Assembly: GCA_036511675.1 (NCBI GenBank)
Contig: DATCBU010000072.1
Location: 1 to 63,068, forward strand
Direction of reading: 5' to 3'
Length of the DNA stretch: 63,068 nucleotides
DNA from: Chersky-840 sp036511675
GTDB taxonomy: Bacteria; Actinomycetota; Acidimicrobiia; Acidimicrobiales; UBA8190
Notes under the pieces: model-generated
Database searches by the model: none
Told to the model about the DNA's origin: nothing
The model's input: the letters and a program-made list of their open reading frames with translations, nothing else
Shown: piece after piece, positions 43,914 through 51,759 of the stretch
Layout: each line of letters opens with the position of its first letter
Numbering within the stretch: the first letter of the stretch is position 1
Translations under genes and position numbers: made by a program

Positions 43914-45353
43914 ATGAGTGGCGACCGACGCGTGCTGAGGAATTTCGTGGGCGGGGAGTACGCCGACGCCAAGGACGGGGCGAGCATCGATCTCGTGAAC
44001 CCTTCGACCGGTGAGGTCTTTGCCACCATGCCCGATTCGGGCCAGGCCGACGTCGACGGGGCGTTCGCGGTGGCGCTGCAGGCCTTCGAGGGGTGGCGCC
44101 AGACGACGCCATCGGAACGGAGCCTCGCCCTCTTTCGCATCGCCGACGCCGTCGAGGCGCGAGCCGAGGAGCTCGTCGACGCCGAATGCGAGAACACCGG
44201 CAAACCCCGGGCCCTGACCCTGTCGGAGGAGATCCCCCCCATGGTCGACCAGATCCGCTTCTACGCGGGAGCCGCCCGGCTGCTCGAGGGCCGCTCGGCC
44301 GGCGAGTACATGACGGGGTTCACCTCGTATGTCCGGCGCGAACCCGTCGGGGTGTGCGCCCAGGTCACACCCTGGAACTACCCCATGATGATGGCGGTGT
44401 GGAAGTTCGCGCCCGCCATCGCGGCGGGCAATACCGTCGTCCTCAAGCCTGCCCCCACCACGCCCACCTCGACATTGCTCCTGGCAGAGATCGTCTCGGA
44501 GCTGGTGCCGCCCGGCGTCTTGAACGTGGTGTGCGGCGGTCGAGACACGGGCCGGGCCCTGGTGGCGCACCCCGTGCCCCAGATGGTGTCGATCACCGGC
44601 AGCGTGCGCGCCGGGCGAGAGGTCGCCATCGCCGCGGCGCAGGACCTCAAGCGCGTGCACCTCGAGCTCGGTGGCAAGGCCCCCGTCGTGGTCTTCGACG
44701 ACGCGGATGTGGAGAAGGCGGCCGAGGCCATCGCCATCGCCGGCTACTTCAATGCCGGGCAGGACTGCACGGCGGCCACCCGGGTGCTGGCCGGGCCGCG
44801 GGTCCACGACGACTTCACTGCGGCGCTGGTGGAACAGGCCCGAGGCCAGACCGTGGCCGGGCCCGAAGTCGAAGGGGCGGACTTCGGACCGCTCAACAAC
44901 CCCGATCAGCTGGCCCGGGTGCGGGGATTCATCGACGGCCTTCCCGTCCACGCCGCCCTGCGTGCCGGCGGACACCAGATCGGTGAGCGGGGATTCTTCT
45001 TCGAGCCCACCGTGGTGAGCGACGTGGTCCAGTCCGACGACATCGTCCAACAAGAGGTGTTCGGCCCCGTCATCACGGTGCAGCGCTTCACCGACGAGGA
45101 CGAGGCCGTGGCGTGGGCCAACGGGGTGGAGTACGGGTTGGCATCGTCGGTATGGACGCGCGACCACGGGCGCGCCATGCGCATGGCCAAGCGCCTCGAC
45201 TTCGGGTGCGTGTGGATCAACACCCACATCCCCCTCGTGGCCGAGATGCCCCACGGGGGATTTCGGCATTCGGGGTACGGCAAGGACCTGTCGGTGTACG
45301 GGTTCGAGGACTACACCCGCATCAAGCACGTCATGTCGTCACTCGACTCGTGA
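43914..45353 (+). CDS. aminobutyraldehyde-type aldehyde dehydrogenase
   Basis: 479 residues of the ALDH family. VTPWNYPMMMAVWKFAPAIAAGNTVVLKP is the cofactor region, HLELGGKAPVVVF holds the catalytic Glu, and NAGQDCTAATR the nucleophile Cys. This NAGQDC form is typical of gamma-aminobutyraldehyde/betaine aldehyde dehydrogenases. It would oxidise the aldehyde from putrescine to GABA with NAD+. GabT is encoded convergently 22 bp away. Confidence 0.87.
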   Translation: MSGDRRVLRNFVGGEYADAKDGASIDLVNPSTGEVFATMPDSGQADVDGAFAVALQAFEGWRQTTPSERSLALFRIADAVEARAEELVDAECENTGKPRALTLSEEIPPMVDQIRFYAGAARLLEGRSAGEYMTGFTSYVRREPVGVCAQVTPWNYPMMMAVWKFAPAIAAGNTVVLKPAPTTPTSTLLLAEIVSELVPPGVLNVVCGGRDTGRALVAHPVPQMVSITGSVRAGREVAIAAAQDLKRVHLELGGKAPVVVFDDADVEKAAEAIAIAGYFNAGQDCTAATRVLAGPRVHDDFTAALVEQARGQTVAGPEVEGADFGPLNNPDQLARVRGFIDGLPVHAALRAGGHQIGERGFFFEPTVVSDVVQSDDIVQQEVFGPVITVQRFTDEDEAVAWANGVEYGLASSVWTRDHGRAMRMAKRLDFGCVWINTHIPLVAEMPHGGFRHSGYGKDLSVYGFEDYTRIKHVMSSLDS

Positions 45354-45375
45354 CGCCGCGCACCTCGTGGACGGC

Positions 45376-46695
45376 TCAGGCCGCCGACAGCGCCGTCTCC
45401 AGGATGTCGAGGCCCTCGACGAGGAGATCATCGGGGATGACGAGCGGAGGGAGCAGCCGCAGCACGTTGCCGTAGGTGCCCGCGCTCAGCACCAGCAGTC
45501 CCTGGGCGTGGCAGGCGGCGGCCACGCGGGCCGTGGCCGCCTTGTCGGGGGTGATGCCGTCGGGGCCCACGAGCTCGATCGCCACCATGGCACCGCGGCC
45601 CCGGGCGTCGCCCACCACGGGGCTCGACGCCGCCATGGCCCGGAGGCGCTCCATCATGACGTCGCCGATGCGCCGGGCACGCGCCAACAGCCCCTCGCTC
45701 TCCATGGTGTCGATGGCCGCCAGCGCCGCCGCGCAGGCGAGGGGGTTCCCCCCGAAGGTCCCCCCCAGGCCTCCGGGGTGCACCGTGTCCATGAGATCGG
45801 CGCGCCCGGTCACCGCCGCGATGGGCAACCCGCCCCCCAGGCTCTTGGCGGTGGTGACGATGTCGGGGACGACTCCCTCGTGCTCGCAGGCGAACCAGGC
45901 ACCGGTGCGTCCGAATCCCGACTGGATCTCGTCGGCCACGAACACCACGCCGTTGGCCCCACACCACTGCGCCAATCCGGCCAGCCAGCCCGGCTCGGGG
46001 ACCACGAACCCGCCCTCACCGGCGATGGGCTCCACCACCACGCATGCGATGGAGGACGCCCCCACCGTGGTCTCGAGGACGTCGATGGTCTGCGCCAACG
46101 TCCCCGTGCCCCGGAAGGGGTCGGAGTACGGCGCCCGATAGACCTCGGGAGCGAAGGGGCCGAACCCCTGCTTGTAGGGCATGGCCTTGCCCGTGAGGCT
46201 GAGCCCCAACAGGGTCCGCCCGTGGAAGCCATGGTCGAAGGCGACGACGCCGCTGCGCCCCGTGGCGAACCGGGCCACCTTCACGGCGTTCTCCACGGCT
46301 TCGGCCCCGGAGTTCATGAGAAAGGTGCGCTTCTGGTGCACCCCGGGTGTCAACTCGTTGAGACGCTCACACACCTCGACGTAGCCGAGGTACGGGGTCA
46401 CCTGGAAGCACGTGTGGGTGAAGCGCTCGACCTGCTCGTGCACGGCGGCCACGACGCGCGGCGCAGCGTTGCCGACGTTGGTCACCGAGATCCCCGAGGC
46501 CAGGTCGATGAGGCGGTTGCCGTCGACGTCCTCGATGATCCCGCCCGCGGCCCGGGCCACGAACACCCCGAGCGTGGTCCCCACCCCGGCCGGGATCGCC
46601 TGCGTGCGCCGATCCATGAGTTGGCGCGACAGGGGGCCGGGGATCTCGGTCCGCACCAGCCGGCTCTGCGGGACTTGGTCGGTTGTCGTCTCCAT
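45376..46695 (-). CDS. gabT: 4-aminobutyrate aminotransferase
   Basis: 439 residues of class III. NSGAEAVENAVKVARFATGR, VVEPIAGEGGFVVPEPGWL with the active-site Glu, ADEIQSGFGRTG with the PLP Asp, and TTAKSLGGGLPIAAV with the Schiff-base Lys match GabT closely. It converts GABA and oxoglutarate to succinate semialdehyde and glutamate. A succinate-semialdehyde dehydrogenase is not seen nearby. It lies 35 bp after the SufR-like gene on the same strand, so read-through from that operon is possible. Confidence 0.9.
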   Translation of the reverse strand: METTTDQVPQSRLVRTEIPGPLSRQLMDRRTQAIPAGVGTTLGVFVARAAGGIIEDVDGNRLIDLASGISVTNVGNAAPRVVAAVHEQVERFTHTCFQVTPYLGYVEVCERLNELTPGVHQKRTFLMNSGAEAVENAVKVARFATGRSGVVAFDHGFHGRTLLGLSLTGKAMPYKQGFGPFAPEVYRAPYSDPFRGTGTLAQTIDVLETTVGASSIACVVVEPIAGEGGFVVPEPGWLAGLAQWCGANGVVFVADEIQSGFGRTGAWFACEHEGVVPDIVTTAKSLGGGLPIAAVTGRADLMDTVHPGGLGGTFGGNPLACAAALAAIDTMESEGLLARARRIGDVMMERLRAMAASSPVVGDARGRGAMVAIELVGPDGITPDKAATARVAAACHAQGLLVLSAGTYGNVLRLLPPLVIPDDLLVEGLDILETALSAA

Positions 46696-46730
46696 GCGGG
46701 CCTTTCGCGCTGAGTGGTCGCCACCGAAGC

Positions 46731-47414
46731 TTACGAGGCGTGGACCTCATAGGCGCAGACGTGCGCACCGTCCATCAGATGGGCCACGCGCTCGACGCGG
46801 GCCCTGGGGAGCGCGTCACGGATGAAGGCGATCTCACTGGAGCACGCCTGGCGAAAGCCTGTGGCCACCGACAGGATGGCGCAGTTGTGCTCGGTGATGC
46901 GCCAGCCCCCGTCGTCGAGCCGCTCGACATCGGCCAGATAGCCGTCCTCGTCGAGGATCCGCGTGAGCTCGGCCACCTGCTCCTCCAGGGTCATCGTCAC
47001 CAGACGGGCCCGGGCGTCGGCCAGGCGGCGCTGGCGACGCTGCTCGAAGAGCTCGGTCACCTCCTCGCTGTCGGGGCCGCCGAGGTAGCCCAGCAGCTCG
47101 GTGGTCAGATCGCCGTAGCGCTTGGGGAACAGCATCTCGGCCGCCGGGGTGAGCGTGTAGGCGTGCGACGGCCTGCCCCTGCCCTCGGGGTCGGGGCGGT
47201 GCGTCACGAGCTCGTCCTCGCGCAGACGAAGCAGTTGTTGGCGCACGGCGGCGACGGTGATCCCCAACTGCTCGGCCAGATCGTGGGCGCGCATCGAGCC
47301 ATTGCGCTTGAGCGCCAGCAAGATGGCGCGCCGCGTCGTGGGCATCGCCGCCAGGGGCGGCTCGATCGTCACCGCCGCCAGGGGCGGCTCGACTGACGGG
47401 GTGCGGTCGCTCAC
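46731..47414 (-). CDS. SufR-like winged-helix regulator with Cys cluster
   Basis: About 227 residues from GTG 47414. RRAILLALKRNGSMRAHDLAEQL and ITVAAVRQQLLRLREDELVTHR form the DeoR/ArsR-type helix-turn-helix. The C-terminal part has HNCAILSVATGFRQACSSE and a later AHVCAYEV: Cys-x12-Cys-x28-Cys, the SufR spacing with one ligand position being Ala. It may hold an iron-sulfur cluster and sense iron or oxidation. It is the last gene of the SDR-QueA operon (GTGA overlap with queA), so it likely represses the operon through the palindrome at 49245. Confidence 0.75.
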   Translation of the reverse strand: MSDRTPSVEPPLAAVTIEPPLAAMPTTRRAILLALKRNGSMRAHDLAEQLGITVAAVRQQLLRLREDELVTHRPDPEGRGRPSHAYTLTPAAEMLFPKRYGDLTTELLGYLGGPDSEEVTELFEQRRQRRLADARARLVTMTLEEQVAELTRILDEDGYLADVERLDDGGWRITEHNCAILSVATGFRQACSSEIAFIRDALPRARVERVAHLMDGAHVCAYEVHAS

Positions 47415-48478
47415 GGCAGGATCAGATGGACGTCGCCGAATTCGTGCCACAGATATCCCTCGGAGATCGCTGCCGCGTACGACTGCTCCAGGAGCGCCCT
47501 GCCCGCGATCGCTTCGAGCATGGCGAGGTGCGACGCCTCGGGCTCGTGCCAACCGGTGAGCATTCCGTCCACCGACGTTACCGGCCGGTCGGGTGTTACC
47601 ACCGTGTCGGTCCACCCGCTGCCGGCGTGCACCTCGTTCCTGGTGTCCACCACGGTCTCGAGGGCGCGCACGACCGTGGTACCGACGGCTATCACCCGTC
47701 CGCCTTCGCGCCGCGTGTCGTTGACGCGGTGGGCGGTGGCACGCGTGACCCGGTAGTACTCGGGGTAGGGCGGCTCGGATGCCTCGAGTGAGGCCACACC
47801 GGTGTGCAGCACGACGGGGACGACGCCCACCCCGCGCGCCACGAGACGGGTGAGGACCTCAGGGGTGAAAGGCCGGCCCGCGCTCGGCATCTCGGCGGAC
47901 CCGGGCTCGGTGGCGTACACGTTCTGGTAGGTCGAGATCGGCCAACTGCCCCGCACGTACCCGTAGCGGATGGGATGGCCGTGCACGGCCAGATAGGTGT
48001 GCAACGGCTCCGGGGTCACCACCGCCGTGATCCACAGTCTGACCCCGCTCGGGTGGGGCGCGTAGGGCGTCAGCAGCTCGACCCGACCACCACCGTCCAG
48101 CGTGATCAGCTCGCCGGGCTCGGCCCCGAACCATGGTTGGTCGCCTCGGCGCAACTCGACGGTCCACAGATCGGCGGGCAGTCGCGTCGAGAAGTGCACC
48201 TCGACGGCGCCCCCGGCCCGGTCGACGCCGGGCACGGCGGCGGCGAGCGTTCCCGAGGTGTTGACGACGACCAGGTCCCCTTCATCGAGGAATCGGGGCA
48301 GCTCGGAGAAGTGGGAGTGGACGAGCGTGCCGTCGAGCCGGTGGGCCACGAGCATGCGCACCGCATCGCGCGTCATGCCCCGGGCTTCGGGAGGCGTGCT
48401 GGCCTCGAGCTCGGGGGGCAGCACGAAGGTGGGTAGCCCCACGATGTTCCGGGAGCCGGTGTCGCTGAGCGTGGTCAC
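47411..48478 (-). CDS. queA: S-adenosylmethionine:tRNA ribosyltransferase-isomerase (QueA-like)
   Basis: 355 residues. LPPELEASTPPEARGMTRDAVRML, VVNTSGTLAAAVPG, STYQNVYATEPGSAEMPSAGRPF and VTRATAHRVNDTRREGGRVIAVGTTVVRALE follow the QueA fold and active site. Classical QueA adds the ribosyl part of SAM to preQ1-tRNA to make queuosine. No tgt or other queuosine gene is in the window, and this actinobacterial branch is shorter and diverged, so the substrate may differ. Overlaps both neighbours by 4 bp. Confidence 0.83.
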   Translation of the reverse strand: MTTLSDTGSRNIVGLPTFVLPPELEASTPPEARGMTRDAVRMLVAHRLDGTLVHSHFSELPRFLDEGDLVVVNTSGTLAAAVPGVDRAGGAVEVHFSTRLPADLWTVELRRGDQPWFGAEPGELITLDGGGRVELLTPYAPHPSGVRLWITAVVTPEPLHTYLAVHGHPIRYGYVRGSWPISTYQNVYATEPGSAEMPSAGRPFTPEVLTRLVARGVGVVPVVLHTGVASLEASEPPYPEYYRVTRATAHRVNDTRREGGRVIAVGTTVVRALETVVDTRNEVHAGSGWTDTVVTPDRPVTSVDGMLTGWHEPEASHLAMLEAIAGRALLEQSYAAAISEGYLWHEFGDVHLILP

Positions 48479-49206
48479 GAGGGTCGCGCCTCGAGCACGA
48501 GCGCTGCGGATCGCAGGTCCGACAGCCGGTAGCGCCCGCTGGACGGGCCCGTCTCGATCAGGTCGACGAGCTCGGCCACGACCTCCTCAGGCAAGGGCCG
48601 GTCGGAGATGTCCTCGCCCGGGAAGGCGTCCTGGTGCATCTGGGTCCGCATGTCACCGGGATCGACAGCCCACACGAGGAGCGTGGGCTCCTCGACACCA
48701 AGGACCGCGCTCATGTGGTCGAGGGCGGCCTTGCACAACCCGTACCCACCCCACCCCTCGTACGCCTCGACCGACGCGTCCGACGTGATGTTCAGCAGGG
48801 CGGGCCGTGGAGCGCGGCGCAACGCTGCCATGGCCTGCTGCACGAGGGCGAGGGGAGCCACCACGTTGACCTCCAGGGCCCGCGTCAATTCGTCGAGGGG
48901 ATAGGCCACGAGCGCCGGAAGGGGGGTGGCGCCGAGGGTGCTGGCGTTGTTGACGACGAGGTCGAGCCCGCCCAGGCGCTCGGCCGCCGCTACCAGGTCG
49001 CTTCGGTGGCGCTCGTCGGCGACGTCGCCGGGTAGGGCGAGCACCGACGCCCCGGGACCAACGTGGGGGAGGATGGCCCGCTCGGCCTCGGCCAGTGCGG
49101 CACCGTGGCGGGCGTCGAGCACCAGCGACCATCCCCGCTCGGCCAACTCACGCGCCAACGCCCGTCCCAGTCCTGTCGACGCCCCTGTCACCACGGCGAT
49201 GCCCAT
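48475..49206 (-). CDS. short-chain dehydrogenase/reductase
   Basis: 243 residues with TGASTGLGRALA (cofactor loop), NNAS, a Ser in NITSDAS and YGLCKAAL, the YxxxK pair. It is an NAD(P)-dependent oxidoreductase with unknown substrate. First gene of the three-gene operon; GGAGGAGGG lies upstream of ATG 49206 and the stop overlaps the queA start (ATGA). Confidence 0.86.
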   Translation of the reverse strand: MGIAVVTGASTGLGRALARELAERGWSLVLDARHGAALAEAERAILPHVGPGASVLALPGDVADERHRSDLVAAAERLGGLDLVVNNASTLGATPLPALVAYPLDELTRALEVNVVAPLALVQQAMAALRRAPRPALLNITSDASVEAYEGWGGYGLCKAALDHMSAVLGVEEPTLLVWAVDPGDMRTQMHQDAFPGEDISDRPLPEEVVAELVDLIETGPSSGRYRLSDLRSAALVLEARPS

Positions 49207-49244
49207 GTCCGTACCCTCCTCCGGAGCCGCTCCCGCCCACCTAT

Positions 49245-49270
49245 ATAAAGATAGTTTTCTCTATCTTTAT
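49245..49270. promoter_or_regulatory. perfect AT-rich palindrome on the SDR-queA promoter
   Basis: ATAAAGATAG (49245-49254), a 6-base TTTTCT spacer and CTATCTTTAT (49261-49270), with no mismatch. It stands out in GC-rich DNA and overlaps a TATATA box 39 bases upstream of the SDR start (minus strand), so binding would block initiation. Best guess: operator of the SufR-like regulator in the same operon or of the adjacent ArsR-type regulator. A terminator for the ArsR gene is less likely. Confidence 0.65.
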
Positions 49271-49342
49271 TTCCCGGGCAAGGGATTTGTGGCGCCAAGC
49301 CCGGGAGCAGGCATGCAAGGGGTGCCGGGCGGGGTGGACGGC

Positions 49343-50371
49343 TCAGTGCGGTGCGGGGGCGGAGCCGGGGTGGGCCATGGGCTCGAGCATGGCGCGCAGG
49401 TGCTCGAGCAGGTCCTCCACGGTGGTGGGGTCGAGGGCGAGCCGGCGGCGCGACCCGACCCGGATGTCGGTGACGAGCCCGGCGTCGCGCAGGAGCTTGA
49501 CGTGGTTCGACGCTGTGGGTTGGGCGATCTCGAAATGCCGGGCCAGCTCCGAGACTGTGCTCGGGCCTTGCACCAGATGGTCGACGATGCCCAGGCGGGT
49601 GGGATCGGCCAGGGTCTTGAGCCGGCGCGCCAGTGCCTGGGTGCGGGCCCGGCTCTCGGCGCCCGACGGGTCGGCAGGCACGCCCACCACGACATGGCCG
49701 GGCAGGTCGAAGAGCAGGCTCTTGTGCGTGAAGTAGGCAGGGATGACCACGAGATCCCCGTCCTCGGCGTCGAGGCCGGCCACGAGTCGCGACAACAGGT
49801 CCCCGATGTCGCACTCGATGCGGGTGATCTCGTGCCACGCCGCCCCCCGCGCCAATTGCTCGCGCTTGTCGGCGCACACCGCTTCGACGGCGCGCCGCCC
49901 CCACTGTTGCCACGTGGGGCCGATGGCGTCCCAGACCGACGCGAGCAGGGACCGGTAGCTCCGTCGCAACCGCGCCGAACGTCGGAGTCGGGCCAAGCGG
50001 TCGATGACCACCTGTCGGTCGGCGCTGGACTCCGACGCCAGCGACAGGTGTGGTTGGGGCCGGGAGCACAATGCATCGATCTTGGACAACAGCCCGGCGA
50101 GGTCGACGGCGAAGAGCTCGTCGCCCTCGTGCGCCAGGACCAGAAGCTCGAGAAACCCGAGACCCGGCGAGGCGTCGTCGTCCCAGAACGCGGCGGCCTG
50201 CTCCAGGAGCTCGGGATGGTCGTCGTACAGCGCCTCGAGGGCGGGGTGGCTCAAGCGGAAGTCCACCTTCGTGGCCGCGTGCAGGGCCCAGCACAGCTCG
50301 ACGGGGGCCGAGGCGCGCACCGTCACCCGGGGCCCGGGCCGGGTGCCGCCGGTGTCGTCCAGTGAAGGCAT
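49343..50371 (-). CDS. ArsR-type regulator with long N-terminal domain (DUF5937-like)
   Basis: 342 residues from ATG 50371. A large, mostly helical N-terminal part (about 1-240) precedes a C-terminal ArsR winged helix: RRLKTLADPTRLGIVDHLV, then QPTASNHVKLLRDAGLV. This layout is common in actinobacteria. The effector is unknown and metal-binding Cys pairs of classical ArsR are absent. Divergent from the small gene at 50476; its start lies inside that gene's promoter region. Confidence 0.8.
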   Translation of the reverse strand: MPSLDDTGGTRPGPRVTVRASAPVELCWALHAATKVDFRLSHPALEALYDDHPELLEQAAAFWDDDASPGLGFLELLVLAHEGDELFAVDLAGLLSKIDALCSRPQPHLSLASESSADRQVVIDRLARLRRSARLRRSYRSLLASVWDAIGPTWQQWGRRAVEAVCADKREQLARGAAWHEITRIECDIGDLLSRLVAGLDAEDGDLVVIPAYFTHKSLLFDLPGHVVVGVPADPSGAESRARTQALARRLKTLADPTRLGIVDHLVQGPSTVSELARHFEIAQPTASNHVKLLRDAGLVTDIRVGSRRRLALDPTTVEDLLEHLRAMLEPMAHPGSAPAPH

Positions 50372-50377
50372 AGTGAT

Positions 50378-50406
50378 TTGACTATATACATATATTTCGG
50401 TACGAT
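50378..50406 (+). promoter_or_regulatory. consensus-like promoter of the small ORF at 50476
   Basis: TTGACT (50378-50383), 17-bp spacer, TACGAT (50401-50406). The spacer is an AT-rich ATATACATATAT stretch that could bind the ArsR-type regulator encoded next door on the other strand. Expected leader: about 63 bases. Confidence 0.6.
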
Positions 50407-50475
50407 GCAAGGACATTGAGGACGTGCGGTGCGCACGCCTCATCCCCGAGAGTCTTTCTTCTTCAGGAGACCGTG

Positions 50476-50733
50476 ATGCATCTGTGGACACTGGAGCAGC
50501 TGGCCCTAGAGCGCCGTCACGACCTGCTCCGCGAGGCGGCGCGCGCCCGGGCGTCGCACGAGGCTCGCGGCGCCACGCCGTCGCACGGCACCAACCGCAG
50601 GGCGACGCGCGTGCTCGGCGAGGTGCTCATCCGGGCCGGATGGCGCCTGGTCGGGCCCGAACCACCCGCCACCGGGATCCGCACCCGCCTGGCCCTGCGG
50701 AGCCCGAGCGGGGCGATGGTCGACCCTTGCTGA
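50476..50733 (+). CDS. small basic hypothetical protein
   Basis: 85 residues from ATG 50476, with CAGGAGA upstream. LEQLALERRHDLLREAARARASHE is an amphipathic helix seen at the N-terminus of many small actinobacterial proteins of unknown role; the middle is Arg-rich. It has its own good promoter and is divergent from the ArsR gene. Confidence 0.6.
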   Translation: MHLWTLEQLALERRHDLLREAARARASHEARGATPSHGTNRRATRVLGEVLIRAGWRLVGPEPPATGIRTRLALRSPSGAMVDPC

Positions 50734-50820
50734 AGCGTCGACCGCCGTCACCCTGCCGAGCAAATAGCATGCAGGCGGGGGGTACGGCACGGGAAGGTCA
50801 ATGGCTCGGGGAATCGGCTC

Positions 50821-51753
50821 ATGGTGAAGGCGGTCATGCTGGCGCTCGCCGCGAGCTTCTGCACCGCCACCTCCTCGGTGTGCCAGCGCCTGGGAGCCGC
50901 CACCGCCCCCGGCGGTGAGCGCCTGAGCCCCAAACTGCTGCTCTACCTGGTTCGCCAACCCATCTGGCTGGCCGGCATCGCCAGCCTGATCCTGGGCTTC
51001 GTCTTCCAGGTGGCGGCGCTGCACTACGGCGACCTGGCGCTGGTCCAACCGATCCTCGCCACCGAGCTGCTCTTCGTGTTCGCCTACATGGCGATCATCG
51101 GCACCAAGCGCGTGGCTCGCCACGACTGGCTGGCTGCGGCCGCCATGGCGGCCGGGCTCGGGGTCTTTCTCTTCACCGCCAGCCCTTCGGGTGGGCACCT
51201 CCATGCCCAGGCCGCCTCGTGGTGGTTCGCGGGAATCTCCGCTCTGGGGCTCGCCTCGCTGGCCGCGGTGATGGCGTTCACGCCCATGCGGCGCGGCTCG
51301 CCCCCGTCTCCGGCCCGCAAGGCGGCCACCCTGGGGGTGGCCACCGGGATCTCGTGGGGATTCGTCGCCGCAGTGATCAAGGAGCTCAGCTCGCACACCG
51401 GCGCCGGCTTCGGCATCTTTCTGACCTGGTCGCCCTACGCGTTGGTGGCCGTGGGGGCCGCATCGATGCTGCTGTCGACCCACGCCTTCCAGGCCGGGCC
51501 GCTGGCGGCCTCGCAACCGGGATTCACCATCGTCGACCCGCTGGTGGCCAGCCTGCTCGGCGTGTTCATCTTCGCCGAGCACCTCCAGCTTTCCCCGTTG
51601 GCCGTCGTGGTCGAAGCGGCCGCGCTGGGAGGGCTCGTGGCCGGGGTGGTGGCCATCAGCCGCAGCCAACTCGTCCAGGGCCAGACCCATGAGGACGAGG
51701 CCGGCCTCCGGCCCATGCCCGCCGCCCTCGACGTCCGCGACGCCGCGGGCTGA
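50821..51753 (+). CDS. DMT-family transporter
   Basis: 310 residues, about nine membrane helices in two repeats: LVFQVAALHYGDLALVQPIL-type sequence (VFQVAALHYGDLALVQP) and ASQPGFTIVDPLVASLLGV. Substrate unknown. Related at motif level to the transporter at 8223. The ATG lies 88 bp after the previous gene; no partner is obvious. Confidence 0.82.
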   Translation: MVKAVMLALAASFCTATSSVCQRLGAATAPGGERLSPKLLLYLVRQPIWLAGIASLILGFVFQVAALHYGDLALVQPILATELLFVFAYMAIIGTKRVARHDWLAAAAMAAGLGVFLFTASPSGGHLHAQAASWWFAGISALGLASLAAVMAFTPMRRGSPPSPARKAATLGVATGISWGFVAAVIKELSSHTGAGFGIFLTWSPYALVAVGAASMLLSTHAFQAGPLAASQPGFTIVDPLVASLLGVFIFAEHLQLSPLAVVVEAAALGGLVAGVVAISRSQLVQGQTHEDEAGLRPMPAALDVRDAAG

Positions 51754-51759
51754 CGCCGG

